Origin: Saccoglossus kowalevskii
Taxonomy: Eukaryota > Hemichordata > Enteropneusta > Harrimaniidae
Direction of reading: 5' to 3'
Assembly: GCF_000003605.2 (NCBI RefSeq)
Contig: NW_003141817.1
Coordinates: 167,199 to 190,302 of the forward strand
Length of the DNA: 23,104 bases
Position numbers and translations under genes: made by a program. Positions 1 to 11,800 of this stretch are shown here, piece after piece; within the stretch, counting starts at the first letter, position 1; the number at the start of each line of letters is the position of its first letter. The notes beneath the pieces are model-generated. The model saw only the letters and a list, made by a program, of their open reading frames with translations. It had not been told where the DNA came from and searched no databases.

Positions 1-906
1 GAAAATGTGAATACATTTTCAACAATTTCTACGGCGTCTACAAAAAAAGTGTTACGACTTTGAACAAAATGGCTGATACAGTGACGCGAAAGCAAAACGA
101 CAAAAACTACTCTAATAAGCCCCCAAATCGCACACAACCTTCATAAGTACGCACAGTAGTATACTAAAAATTCATTTGGTAGTATTTTTTATAATATAAT
201 GTATTTTAAAATAGTGACTTAGGGGTTAGAATTTGTGTTACTTTTCTACCGGGACCCAAGCTTACTCTCATGACAACAGTGAAAACGATAAATGACGATT
301 CTCGATTCTGAATGTTTTCACAGTCACAAAGAGTACTCATCCGAAACGTACGTGTGGTTCTTCGTAGAGCTTGTTCACTAAACGTGGATATTCTATCGAA
401 AACGAGCTTAAAATTTCAAATTCGCGTGGTAAAGTGGTCTGATTTAATCGATGACAAGTACACATAATAGTTGTAGAGGGCGCAACTCATGTGATCTTGT
501 TCGGACGAGGAGTGGGGTACAGCTTCGTATCATTTTGACATATGATATACAGCAATCAAACACAACCATACAATGTCAAGTTGAGTACCTGGAGCTAAAT
601 ACTGACTACCGTCATAATTGTAATACACAATCTGAATTTTCAAAAGTTTCATTTTGCGTTGTGCGCATGACAGGGTATCTAACCCTCTCTATATACATAT
701 ATACTCTGGCGAGGCTGCGCATTATGGCAGTTTGAAGAAACACCGTTTCATATTTTAAAAAACGTTCTATCACATATTGTATCAGTGTGTCGCAAGCTAT
801 TCAAACTATTATGTATAGTTGTAGAAAATTATGTTCTCTACAAACCTCGTCATTATCCAGAGTTTCAAAGACGTAACATTTGATTTGTTATTCAACCAGA
901 ACAGCT
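1..906. other. AT-rich flank, no gene recognised
   Basis: A 94-codon open frame at 451-735 has no recognisable family, splice support or coding-like composition. Bases 1-20 form a short perfect hairpin (GAAAATGT, 4-nt loop, ACATTTTC). A CTCF-like AGAGGGCGC core lies at 475-483. Nothing else is seen. Confidence 0.6.
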
Positions 907-1756
907 TGTCATTCGAACGATACCCCCATATCTGTGCATTCACTCTGATAGTCACAAGTGTTCTTAAAACCCATACCATTGCGAGTAAGTCAGTGTAGAG
1001 TCATTCCAACGATACGCCCCATATCTGTGCATTCACTCTGACAGTCACACGAGTTCTTAAAACCCATACCATTGCGAGTAAGTCAGTGTAGAGTCATTCC
1101 AACGATACGCCCCATATCTGTGCATTCACTATGAGAGTCACACGAGTTCTCAAAACCCAGACCATTGCGAGTAAGTCAGTGTAGAGTCATTCGAACTATA
1201 CGCCCATGTCTGTGCATTCACTCTGATAGTCACAGGTGTTCTTAAAACCCATACCATTGTGAGTAAGTCAGTGTAGAGTCATTCGAACGATACGCCCCAT
1301 ATCTGTGCATTCACTCTGATAGTCACAAGTGTTCTTAAAACCCATACCATTGTGAGTAAGTCAGTGTAGAGTCATTCCAACGATATGCCCCGTATCTGTG
1401 TATTCACTATGATAGTCACACGAGTTCTTAAAACCCAGACCATTGCGAGTAAGTCAGTGTAGAGTCATTCCAACGATACGCACATATCTGTGCATTCACT
1501 CTGACAGTCACAAGTGTTCTTAAAACCCATACCATTGCGAGTAAGTCAGTGTAGAGTCATTCCAACGATACGCCCCATATCTGTGTATTCACTCTGATAG
1601 TCACAAGTGTTCTCATAACCCAGACCATTGTGAGTAAGTCAGTGTAGAGTCATTCGAACGATACGCCCCATATCTGTGTATTCACTCTGACAGTCACAAG
1701 TGTTCTCAAAACCCAACCATTGTGAGTAAGTCAGTGTAGAATCATTCCCACGATAC
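907..1756. repeat. Minisatellite, ~93-bp unit, about 9 copies
   Basis: Nine head-to-tail copies, with unit starts at about 907, 998, 1091, 1184, 1276, 1369, 1462, 1554 and 1647, then an 18-nt partial copy from 1739. Units are 91-93 bp and differ at only a few positions (for example TCATTCC or TCATTCG, AAGTGTTC or ACGAGTTC). Each contains CATATCTGTGCATTCACT and GAGTAAGTCAGTGTA. Although 93 is a multiple of three, stops interrupt the frames checked, so a coding repeat is unlikely. It lies past the 3' end of the RFX6-like gene. Confidence 0.98.
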
Positions 1757-2625
1757 TTGATTTGATGACTTTCAAATATCGTGTAAAAACGCCACTCGTA
1801 GCTAAAATATATTTTTAAATGTTTCTTTATAGATTTTGCCATAAATTACAATATATACATCCATTTCCTTCAGATCACGGATTTCAGTTGTTTGCAAACA
1901 ATAAATACTTATTAAACGTATTGCCATACATGTAAGCATAACTTCAGTGACGTTGACGTTTACTTGTAGGCGTCACTCACTTAATTGAAGAAGACTGAGT
2001 TTGTTCCCGGACACAATGCTGTGACGACAACAATATGAAATGAATGGATATCAAAACAATACATCTACATAACTCATAAAAGCTACACTAAATGACCCGT
2101 ATAATGAACTGAACCGCGAATCACCGCTTTGAATTGAGCTTGGTCGCTGATACGTGGCAATCAATACCCGACCATTCCTGCACAAAATATTGCTAACAAA
2201 TCGGAGATAAATAAAAACAAAACTATCACAGAAATGGATAACGTTCAACCTAGAGTTGGCGAGAATTCAAACTATATTTCAACACTGCGTATAGGTGCAA
2301 GAAAAAAGTGTTTTTTTTTTGTAAAATTTGGTTTGTTTGGTTCGGAAAGTGTAGTGATTCAAAAATGCCCGTTATGCATGAAAAAAAAACTGTGGTTTAT
2401 ATGGGTAACAAAATAAGCTCACACACTGCCCTTTTCATACACAACCTCATAACATAAAACACCGCGTTGTTTGCCAGTTAAAGTACACAAAAACAAACTT
2501 ATAAACTTCATTAAAGCCATAACCAATATATTGTGAACCGTTTGTCAACGATTGTGCCGAGATCTCTTATGACATTATAATGCTTGCAATCGTACAGTTT
2601 TGCGTATTAACATTCAACACCGCCC
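1757..2625. other. 3' flank or 3' UTR of the RFX6-like gene
   Basis: Contains only short open frames without recognisable similarity and several homopolymer runs (T9 near 2311). It directly follows the stop codon at 2626 on the minus strand, so part should be 3' UTR, but no canonical polyadenylation signal marks the end. Confidence 0.5.
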
Positions 2626-2837
2626 TCATCGGTAAGAACCCAAAAAGGCTTTGTTGACGGACGGTAGAATGTTGCTTCTCATGCTTCCCGAAAACATATC
2701 GTCTTGGTGATGTAGTACTGGCAACGCATCCTGTCTTGTATACTGACTCTGCGGCGATGTCACTTCCATGAATGTACCACCATATCCGGTCATGTGATGC
2801 ATGTTATTGCCACCAACATGATGGAAACCACCGCCAC
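2626..2837 (-). CDS. RFX6: RFX6-like last exon with stop codon
   Basis: Completes Gly710 and encodes residues 711-779 followed by TGA. It starts with a Gly/His/Met-rich run ([15 protein letters not shown]) and ends [14 protein letters not shown]. The end resembles LPPINTVFMG near the human RFX6 C-terminus (from memory), which supports both the subtype and the true end. The acceptor is ttcgtaatag|GT. No AATAAA or ATTAAA is seen on this strand between the stop and the tandem array at 1756; a variant AATATA lies about 95 nt past the stop, so the 3' end is not defined. Confidence 0.93.
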
Positions 2838-5800
2838 CTATTACGAAGGAAAGAAAGACAGTTTCGATTAATTGCAAACAAAATCTGGGACGTAAATGGG
2901 GTAAGCAATGTCGCTCAAATCGAAAAACGTATTTCATTGTGTAATCGCTCGTCACTTGGAATATTGTAAATCTCTCAAAAACCTGTGCTTCATTGGCGAA
3001 CAATCTTAGTTAAAATAATAGGTGATGTCGTGAATACTAGTAGTACTGGTCACTTATTTACGTCACAATAGCGAATCGTCACTAGAGGGCGCACACAAAA
3101 GGTGTATCGACTAGCCGTCTATCGGTCGTCTTGTCGGGTTTTACATAAGAATTATAAAAATCGGTAAAAAAATAAGTTGTATAGTTTTGGCGGCATACCC
3201 ATATATGGGAATGATCCAATCACTTGCCTGGTAAGCTGTCATGGGTCTTGTATAATAATGATTGTTCGTGTGGCTTCAAATGCTGACCTACCCGTGGAGT
3301 CATCGAATGAATTGTGTCCGGGTGTTGGCAATGGACTTGAGGGGAATACGCCATTTCTTTTACCGAATCCTGAGTTCATTCCGTAACTTCCGCCCATACC
3401 GATGGACCCCCCTTGGTAGCTACCGTAACTGTCATTGTAACCCATGCACGACGAAATTCGATTGTCCGCCCAGAAACTGGACTGTGAGTGAAACGACGGG
3501 CTTGGTGGAATGTTGATTCCGGTGTTGTAGTGTACCGTTGTCGGTACTAATTGGCTCGATTCCAGTGGTGAGTTATACGAGTTTCTGAAAGGATCTGAGT
3601 AACTTGCCGTCGAGTTCATGTGTGAGATATAAGCAGCGGTGGTGGTCCGATCATATGTAGAACATCCATTGAGACCCGTTACAGGAGAATAGTGTTTTAA
3701 GGGTGAATTAAAATAACCTTGTGTTGACCCCGTTAATGCATGGTGGTAGCCAGAAGGGGTCGTGAAATCGGGGTAGTTAATGTCAGTATGAAAATCACTG
3801 CCGTAAGTAGCACTATGTGGTTGTGGACGAGTAAATGCCGTGTTGTTGCTGCACGATATTTCCAGGAAGTCTTTTGATTTTATTGATGAGCCTAGTAATG
3901 GCGATGGTATTATTGATTGGTCTCCATCTTCTGCGAAAAGACAATAATTATTTATTATGGTGACGCTGGCTTAATCTGTTCAAATACAACTAAAGCATAT
4001 TACAGGCAATCATGGCGGCACGTACAAATTACATTATAACTATAGAGATAGTAAACCAGCTCACTATATAACACTATAAAAACAAAAGTAGTTTAAAAAC
4101 AAAAGTTATTGTCAAAATTGTAAAATTAATGTTAGAATAATTTAATGTTCTTTTTATGCCCCTGTCATTATAAAGAGGCTAGCAATGCCTGAATATAAAA
4201 GGTGTCATTATAAAGAGGCTAGCAATGCCTGAATATAAAAGGTGTCATTATAAAGAGGCTAGCAATGCCTGAATATAAAAGGTGTCATTATAAAGAGGCT
4301 AGCTAATGCCTGAATATAAAAGGTGTCATTATAAAGAGGCTAGCAATGCCTGAATATAAAAGGTATCATTATAAAGAGGCTAGCAATGCCTGAATATAAA
4401 AGGTTTCATTATAAAGAGGCTAGCAATGCCTGAATATAAAAGGTGTCATTATAAAGAGGCTAGCAATGCCTGAATATAAAAGGTGTCATTCTTCTCTGGG
4501 TTAGATTCCTGTCCGTTTTCTGCTGCATTTATATGACATTAATACGTAGCATGTACTAATACATATCGTTGAGGGCACCATACACAAACTGGTGGTACAG
4601 TGTGCAACAAGTGTGCTGTAGTGAACAAAGCGGTCTGGAAACCGCATCAGATATTTCCCTTGAACCAGCAATATAAACCTTGTAGGTTTCCCTGCATAAG
4701 TCGATGCTAACCCGCCCATGACTCGTTTACATTAGTCTGTAGGTTTCTTATGACTGTTAAAAAGTCCGAATATCAGGATGAGTTACGGGACAAGACGACC
4801 TACATGACAAGGTGACACAACTTACCAGCATTCTCGCTATCCAGACGCCTCTTCTTTGCCTTACTACCGCCACTGTCACCTTTCGAGGGCGCTGATCTCA
4901 CTTTAGCCTTCGTATTAATTTCACCTGAGAAATTAAAAAACATTTTAGTTTCAAATCGAACTCTGATGATGTATCGGATTAAAACTAAAAAATGATGTTG
5001 GGCAAACAAGCGCAGCACATGGTTTGTGTAGGTGAGGCAACCTATATTATGTAATGTCCATCCTACCCGCAGTCTTCATGTATTTCTTGACATTTTTCTG
5101 CATGCTGGTTTCATCGAATTGGTTTTGCTGAGTCTCCATCACTAGAAATACGTACTCATCGAACATCATGTGAATCAGATGGAATGAACCTGTAAAGAAC
5201 GCAACATGGCGGACGTTATTGAACTGGCGTACTGGTCTTTACTGCTCACTACTCTTCAATAAATTAATTGAACTGAATTATATTGAATTGAACTGGATCC
5301 TACCCTGACCCGCACTAGTTGGTGTCACATTACATACGTTTCCTTACAAGAATTCATGCAAATATCTGGAGTATCATATATCAAAGACAACATTGTCGTA
5401 ATATAAATAACTCGTACGTATCGCCAAATCCGGGCGCATGCGCATTTGTTATTGCCGCTGTAATCTTTGTTTTTTGCATTGGTATTTGTGATGAAAGAAT
5501 TTCATTCTGTCCTAAAAATCTCGTGGTTGGTGACATTCGTCAACGATGAATCATCTTACTGTTCTGAATTTTCAAAACAAATAATTTAAATGAAATAATA
5601 TTTTTTTCATTGAATTCAACGTGGCTGTCTTTCCGAAAATGCACTGTTCAGACTTAATGCATTCTGTTCGTAAACGTCGATTCCGTTTTTAACAGCAATA
5701 TATTACAATTGTGGTAGGGTCGACTTTGTGAGCGATTGTGACTCTTGGTTTAATAGCAGTTGAGCTTTTTAATGTTAACTTACCAAAACTCGGGGCACTT

Positions 5801-8800
5801 CGCAAGGTGAGATCCCGCATTACACGAGACGTAAAAAACGACCAATGCAGCAGAAACTGGCGGGCCCGTTCCCTGAAAGGCTTGGCATTCTCTTTGGTTG
5901 TCTATAAATTAATGAAGTATAATCCACGTTTAACAAAGTTATATGAGTGTATCACTGTCAAAATTAACTGAAATGCAAGATAAATATATACATATATATG
6001 TATTGTCGTATAACTGTGTCGACTTCGTTGATATATAAATGAATGGCGTAATTACCTCCAAAACACATCGATCAATAAGGCTGTCAATCCATTCTGTATA
6101 CGCCTCTAGTGGTGCTTGTTTGTTCAATAAACTTTCAAACTCGTTTATGACTACGAATTAAATGAAACGTATTTTATTAGCACATATATGGGCTACACTA
6201 AAACACATTCTTGTTTCAAACGCGCATCTTGAAATGAGAATAATCGTGTAAACCATCAAATCGTGTGACATTGGTGTAAACCCAACCATTTTGCGCCACC
6301 AAACTTCGAGTACACCTTTAAGGTTGGGAGCCGGTAAAAATGTCATGCGATTGGACGGAATGGCCCACGTGAGAACATCGAATCACTTACACTCTCTTGC
6401 ATTTTGTGAATCATTATTAAAAAGTTCCGGTGAACATATCACTCCTTGCGTCCAAATACTTCTGAAGTCAACTTCGTTTAAATCTTTGGCCATTTGATTG
6501 ACATTTTCATGGCTGAGCAACACACTACGGGCGGTCTACAGTGGTTAGAAATATTTGTATAATGTTATAAAACAAACTATATTATTAGCATACATTCTAT
6601 GCTAAGATTCGTGTAAATGTATTTTTATTGATTGATTGACAGCCAGTTCTTACCTGCGCCAGGTGTACGAATGATGTTTGTCGTTTTAAGCTCTGAATAA
6701 ACGTCTTGACAACTGTAAATAATAATAATAACAATATTAACTAGTGTTAATATTAAGTGAATGTATGGCTCGGTAAAAACAATTGGATAAGTAAGCTGTT
6801 GTATGTTGCGCCCTCTGTGGCCATGTTTTAATTTGTTATTTCCCGCGGAGGGCGCAATACATAGCATCACTGATAGGAACTTTGGAGTTGTACTTGCCTG
6901 CCATTTTCTTATCTGATAGTCTCTTTGGCGCTTCTTCCAATGAGCTGGATAGCCATTCCGGTATCCGTTTAGCAAATACCTTAATTTCAGCACTCAAACT
7001 GTGAAAAAAATATATATTGAGCTTGATGTTGAAGTGTATTACTAGCACAATATCTCATTGCAATGCAACGCACTTATGATAATTGTGTATTAAAAAAATC
7101 GCCAAAATATGGACGTTCCCCGAGAAAGAAATCACAATTAAAGATGCATCTGGGTGAAAATCAAAAATACAAGTGTTACCATGAAACAAAATAAAATGTA
7201 CTCACGTATCTGGCAGGTCTTGGATAGTTGACGGTATCAAAACATCCACCATCACCTGGATCAAATAAAAGTACGGAAGATTGGTTGTTAGATTACTATC
7301 TTGATTGATTGTTATTACACATGAGATGTGATTGCAACGTAACATGTATATATATTTGTCATTAAACACATACAAGCTGTAATAATCATAACTCAACAAA
7401 TATTTGTGTGCATACACAAATGCTTTTTTTTTTCAAGATTGCATATTCTAAGATGGACGAAAATTTTTAATTTTCAGAATATTTGTTTGATACTGTGTAT
7501 TGATAAATGCATTGGACTGCGGTTTATCCTAAAAGCTGTTCAGTGGCACACATTATCTGATTCTCACTGGTGTTGGTGCGTTCGACTGGAAAACACTAAC
7601 TACACAATACGTATTAGTGGTTTTAATTATGCATCTCATGAATACTGTGTCCTGCAAAAGTATTTTGTGTTAGTTTATGATAAATCATAATCCGATTTGG
7701 TTTACAACCTGGAGTATCGAACAACTAAAGCATTTATTTCACATGCGTCCCCGATTTATCTTATACGTAATTGTAATTGAAAAAGTGTACTGCTATCTTT
7801 TTTACAAAATTATTTCAAGATGCTCAAAAAAACTCAAAGTTATCCACATTATCTCTTTAGATAGAATAGACGAACTTACACAATATAAAATAAATAAAAT
7901 CGCGAGATGTATAATAATTAGACCAGAAAGACAATACAAGTTATATAATGACGACCTGCTTTCAAAACATGTCACCTGTAGATAGCGCGAATGTTTATCA
8001 CGTGACGGAACTTCTACACTTACTTTATAAAGTATTGTATCGCATAGACCAACTATGTCAACGATGACGTCACACGACAGTAACGACGTTAAATGATCAG
8101 GCATGCCTTGCCAAAAGTGGAGAAGAAAATTCTGGACCTGTGTAAAACAAAAATGGCATGATATTATTTGGTATAATGCACGGTTTCATGAAGTGCGGTT
8201 AAGACGACACACGTGAAAATGATTTCCGCCCAGTCATGTCGCACAAATAAATTGCGCCCCTAGCGACGAAGCGTTCTATGATGTAAATGAGTGACACAAA
8301 TCATTTTTATCTACAGTCTTCATCAACGAAGATTGATTTTACGAAATTTTGATAAATTCTAGATGGCGAACGAATACACTACCAAACACAGTTGTCGATA
8401 TTAACGACATTTCCTTTACCCATCAGCTTCGCTAGAGGGGGTAATTTACAGGAAGGTATGTTGAAGTATCACATTTATTTTTTACCTCGTCAAAATTAGC
8501 GTTGATGATAGTATCCAGTATTCTCTGACAATGTGTTCGGTACATCATTATGAAAGTTTCAGCCTGAGGTGTGATAAATAAAATTAATAAAAATGTAGAA
8601 ATTAACTAAAACAAGAATTTTCACAAATAAAATAATAATATATAGTGAATATCGTTTGACGATTAGATGGTACTCGAAGCAACGTTAAAATTAATCGAGG
8701 ATTTGAGATTTTAGGTGGCACCGTTGTTCTTAGAGATCACACATTCTGTCACTTTCTGAGTATTAAAATGACAGCAATTGTCAATATACCACACTTTATT

Positions 8801-11800
8801 TTGCCAAATTCAACTCTACTCGAATTTCAATGACAATTGCAAGCATTTTCATTTCATGAAAAAGTGTCATTTATATCCCTCAAAGTACCCGGATGTGAGA
8901 CATGTAAGAGCCATGCATACAAAATACCTTTTCACACGAGACACTATCTGGAAGTTTTAAATTGTTTGCATCTGGAAACTCAGGAAGCAATGTGCCAGTC
9001 TTCGAGCTCAAGGAATACTTTCGACTTGTGCCCTTAAAATAAATATTGTTGTATTAGATTCTATTTCTAACGTGAAAATGTGGGGTAAATCATCCTCGCA
9101 TAATAATCACACTAAATGAATGTTCAATACATCAAATGTGTAAAAAAAAAATGTGTTTGGTGTATTTGTAAAGGCTGCCCGGTAACGAACATAATACGAA
9201 ACACCTCCGTTTTCACAACCATAGCAACCGGATGCGTTCCATTTCGCACGGTTGCCTGGCGACTATAGATGGCACCACGCCGTGGAATATCAGTATGAGT
9301 AGTGGAGTGTAGCGTGTTTAAAGACATGGCGTAGGCGATTAATTATAAAGTCGCGTCATATATTAGCGTTTATCGCCATATTAATTCTTCATTTCATTTA
9401 CTACTAATGTCCTATACCAGTATTTACACTGGTCCTGTACGTTATATATAGGTTGTGTACGGAACTGCGAATTCGATAATATTTGAAATAGTTGTACATA
9501 TGCAAATGGTTTGACCACGTTAACTTCATTCACCTTTGCATTTAACTCAATAAATGTTTTGACAAATTACGCCATTCTTCTAGTAAACCGAATACTTTGG
9601 TCGTCGTTCATACAAAGCCACATGGCGACATCGACAGACCATCATTACGAGGACATTTGATCAAGGTGCGAAGTGAAGGCAACCGCTGCCAAATGATTTA
9701 TTGCAGCGTCGAATTGAAACCATTATGTTGTTATTGATTATTTTCTTGTCGCCACATACAGACCCAATTTGACAAATCCATCGCAATTAATGATACTTTG
9801 TTTCTGTGATTTATTTCGTTCAAGTGATACAACCCGGGTGCGATTAGCTACCAAGCCTACTGATTATCGGCCAGATTACCCCTCTAAGGGTTATCGGTAA
9901 CATAGCGTGACAGGAACGCAACAGGCTTGTCGTTTATCGCTATCTGACCCCATCTCACCTATCGATTGGATATTACAGTTGCTTGGCGATCAAAGCTCGA
10001 GGCTCTTATCAAGTTTTTCTGGGTCAGAATAGCGATAGAGTGCGCAATAGATCATAGTTTTAAAGCTGTCTGAAGCGACAATCAACGCTTAACTAAATCT
10101 CCTCTTTAATTTATGTTAACGGGGTTACCAATTATTTTTTTTTTCAAATGCAATCTCGTATTTTTTTTTCATAATTAAAATACAAATAATGCGCCTCTGA
10201 ATCGGATCAGAAATGGACTCGACTGAGATTACGATATTTTCCCTGCTTTACAGGATGTTGACGTTATTATTTATTGATTTATAAATAAATCGGTTATAAA
10301 ATGTAGGGAACGAAGAACTTGTTGGCCAAGACAGTTCGAAGGACCTCTATCCCGCCACGCTGGGATTTCGCCGAAGGTTACTGTGGTGATCGGTTCGAAC
10401 GGGTGCTTCTATCCATTTATCCTGGCAACCAACCGGTTGTCGGAGTTCTAGAAGTATGTAAAGCCACTTTACATTATCGCAGATATAGACTCACTAAATA
10501 GTCGAATGTGGAGGCCTGGTGTAAATGTATAACAACGTACCCGCGGTGGCGCAAATCTGAATCTAGCGATGCACGGTCCAGTTAGTACGTTCCCTGGTGT
10601 AAGCAGAAATGCGGGTGGTGTTACTAGTATGCCCATGTGTATCGCCAACACACGGCACTGGCATTACAAAGGGGTAATTTATACATTTACAGCCACTCCT
10701 CGGTACAAATCATGAAATAGTGCCACATATGGCGGGAAATCAGTTCACAGTGCTCAAATAGTGAGTTAAATGTTTTTACTACAGTATAAACTGACAGGTT
10801 AAAATGAACTAATCCTTTCTAACAATTTTACTACTGCCGGCGATTTAGTGTAGATGGTGGTGGTAGTAGTAATAGTAGTAGTAGTCCGGAGTGGTGGCGA
10901 TGGTTTTGGCGGCAGTAATGCCGGCTCGGGTGCTCGCGGTAATGGTGACGGTGATTGTGTGTTATTCGGTTGTGAAAAAAAAACATGACTCACCTCTGTC
11001 TTGATTTTAGTTCCCGAAAACCTAAAAGTTTAAAACAAACAAAAATGTGTAAAGTATATATGTGTATTTTATTCTCAACATTCACGCTGTAACGTGCAAC
11101 ACACGTACACCGGGAAGACATTCCGGTCTTTGTTACTTTTTTTATTTTGGAGACGGGCTTATTTTAGCAATGGTTGTTGTGGTGCAACACAGTGCTAACA
11201 ACGTACTCAAAATAATCCACTGATTAGGTCACCTGCTGGAAGAGCTTCTCAAATTGTTTCTCGTATAACTAATTGTGTAGCAACGTAACAACCAGATAAC
11301 TGGTTATATTGTTGTTTCTACTAAGTCTGGGAGGAAAGATGCAGGTGTACCGATGCAGAAGGGTTGATGATTTATATCACCAACCTCTGTACATAAAAAC
11401 TATCTCGACAGTAAATCACTAATAATATACCTGCTTACATGGGAGAACTGATCGATACTGGGGCCAAAGGTCACGCCCACAAAGCTCGCCTGCACAGTTT
11501 TAATTTAATCAAGTCGGCGTAAAGTAACTTGTCTCTCGCGCAGGCAATTACACAAGCCGCGTTACCAGTAGACAACACTTAATTATAGAGAAACAATAAG
11601 TTTTGTAACTGTTACATTTTTCATAGCCACTTGCTGAATTTATAGTCGGCAAAATTGGTCTGAATATTTATTTAAACGCACGGAGATACGCTCAAGTTCA
11701 AGTTTTTAATTCGCACTTAGTTTGTTGTAGTGATGCTCAATGTGACCGACTATTGGCGGTAATTGAAACGTGACTACGACAGGATAGTATACATAACACT

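Larger units (their letters stand above)
9033..10993 (-). other. 1,961-bp intron with possible regulatory blocks
   Basis: GT-AG intron between the microexon and the [16 protein letters not shown] exon. It contains two X-box-like sequences (9217-9263), an inverted-repeat and TATCG-rich segment (9864-10037) and a GTA/GTG microsatellite (10855-10885). The stretch 10300-10700 is richer in GC than the surroundings but shows no RFX-like peptide in the frames I examined. Confidence 0.6.

Noticed and set aside
1-20. Perfect 8-bp hairpin at the window edge
   Set aside because: Short AT-rich hairpins are common, and there is no context on the left.
451-735. 94-codon plus-strand open frame
   Set aside because: No recognisable domain, no splice-like structure, composition typical of chance frames in AT-rich DNA.
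1639-1842. 67-codon minus-strand frame reaching into the 93-bp array
   Set aside because: Has a real ATG, but no family resemblance and the frame stops within the repeat; the repeat units contain stops in the frames checked.
7406-7985. Two overlapping plus-strand frames (94 and 102 codons) in an intron
   Set aside because: Ile/Tyr/Lys/Phe-rich as expected from AT-rich noncoding DNA; no motif; antisense inside a gene.
10385-10405. GGTTCGAACGG resembling a tRNA B box
   Set aside because: Two mismatches at the end of the B box and no matching A box at a sensible distance.
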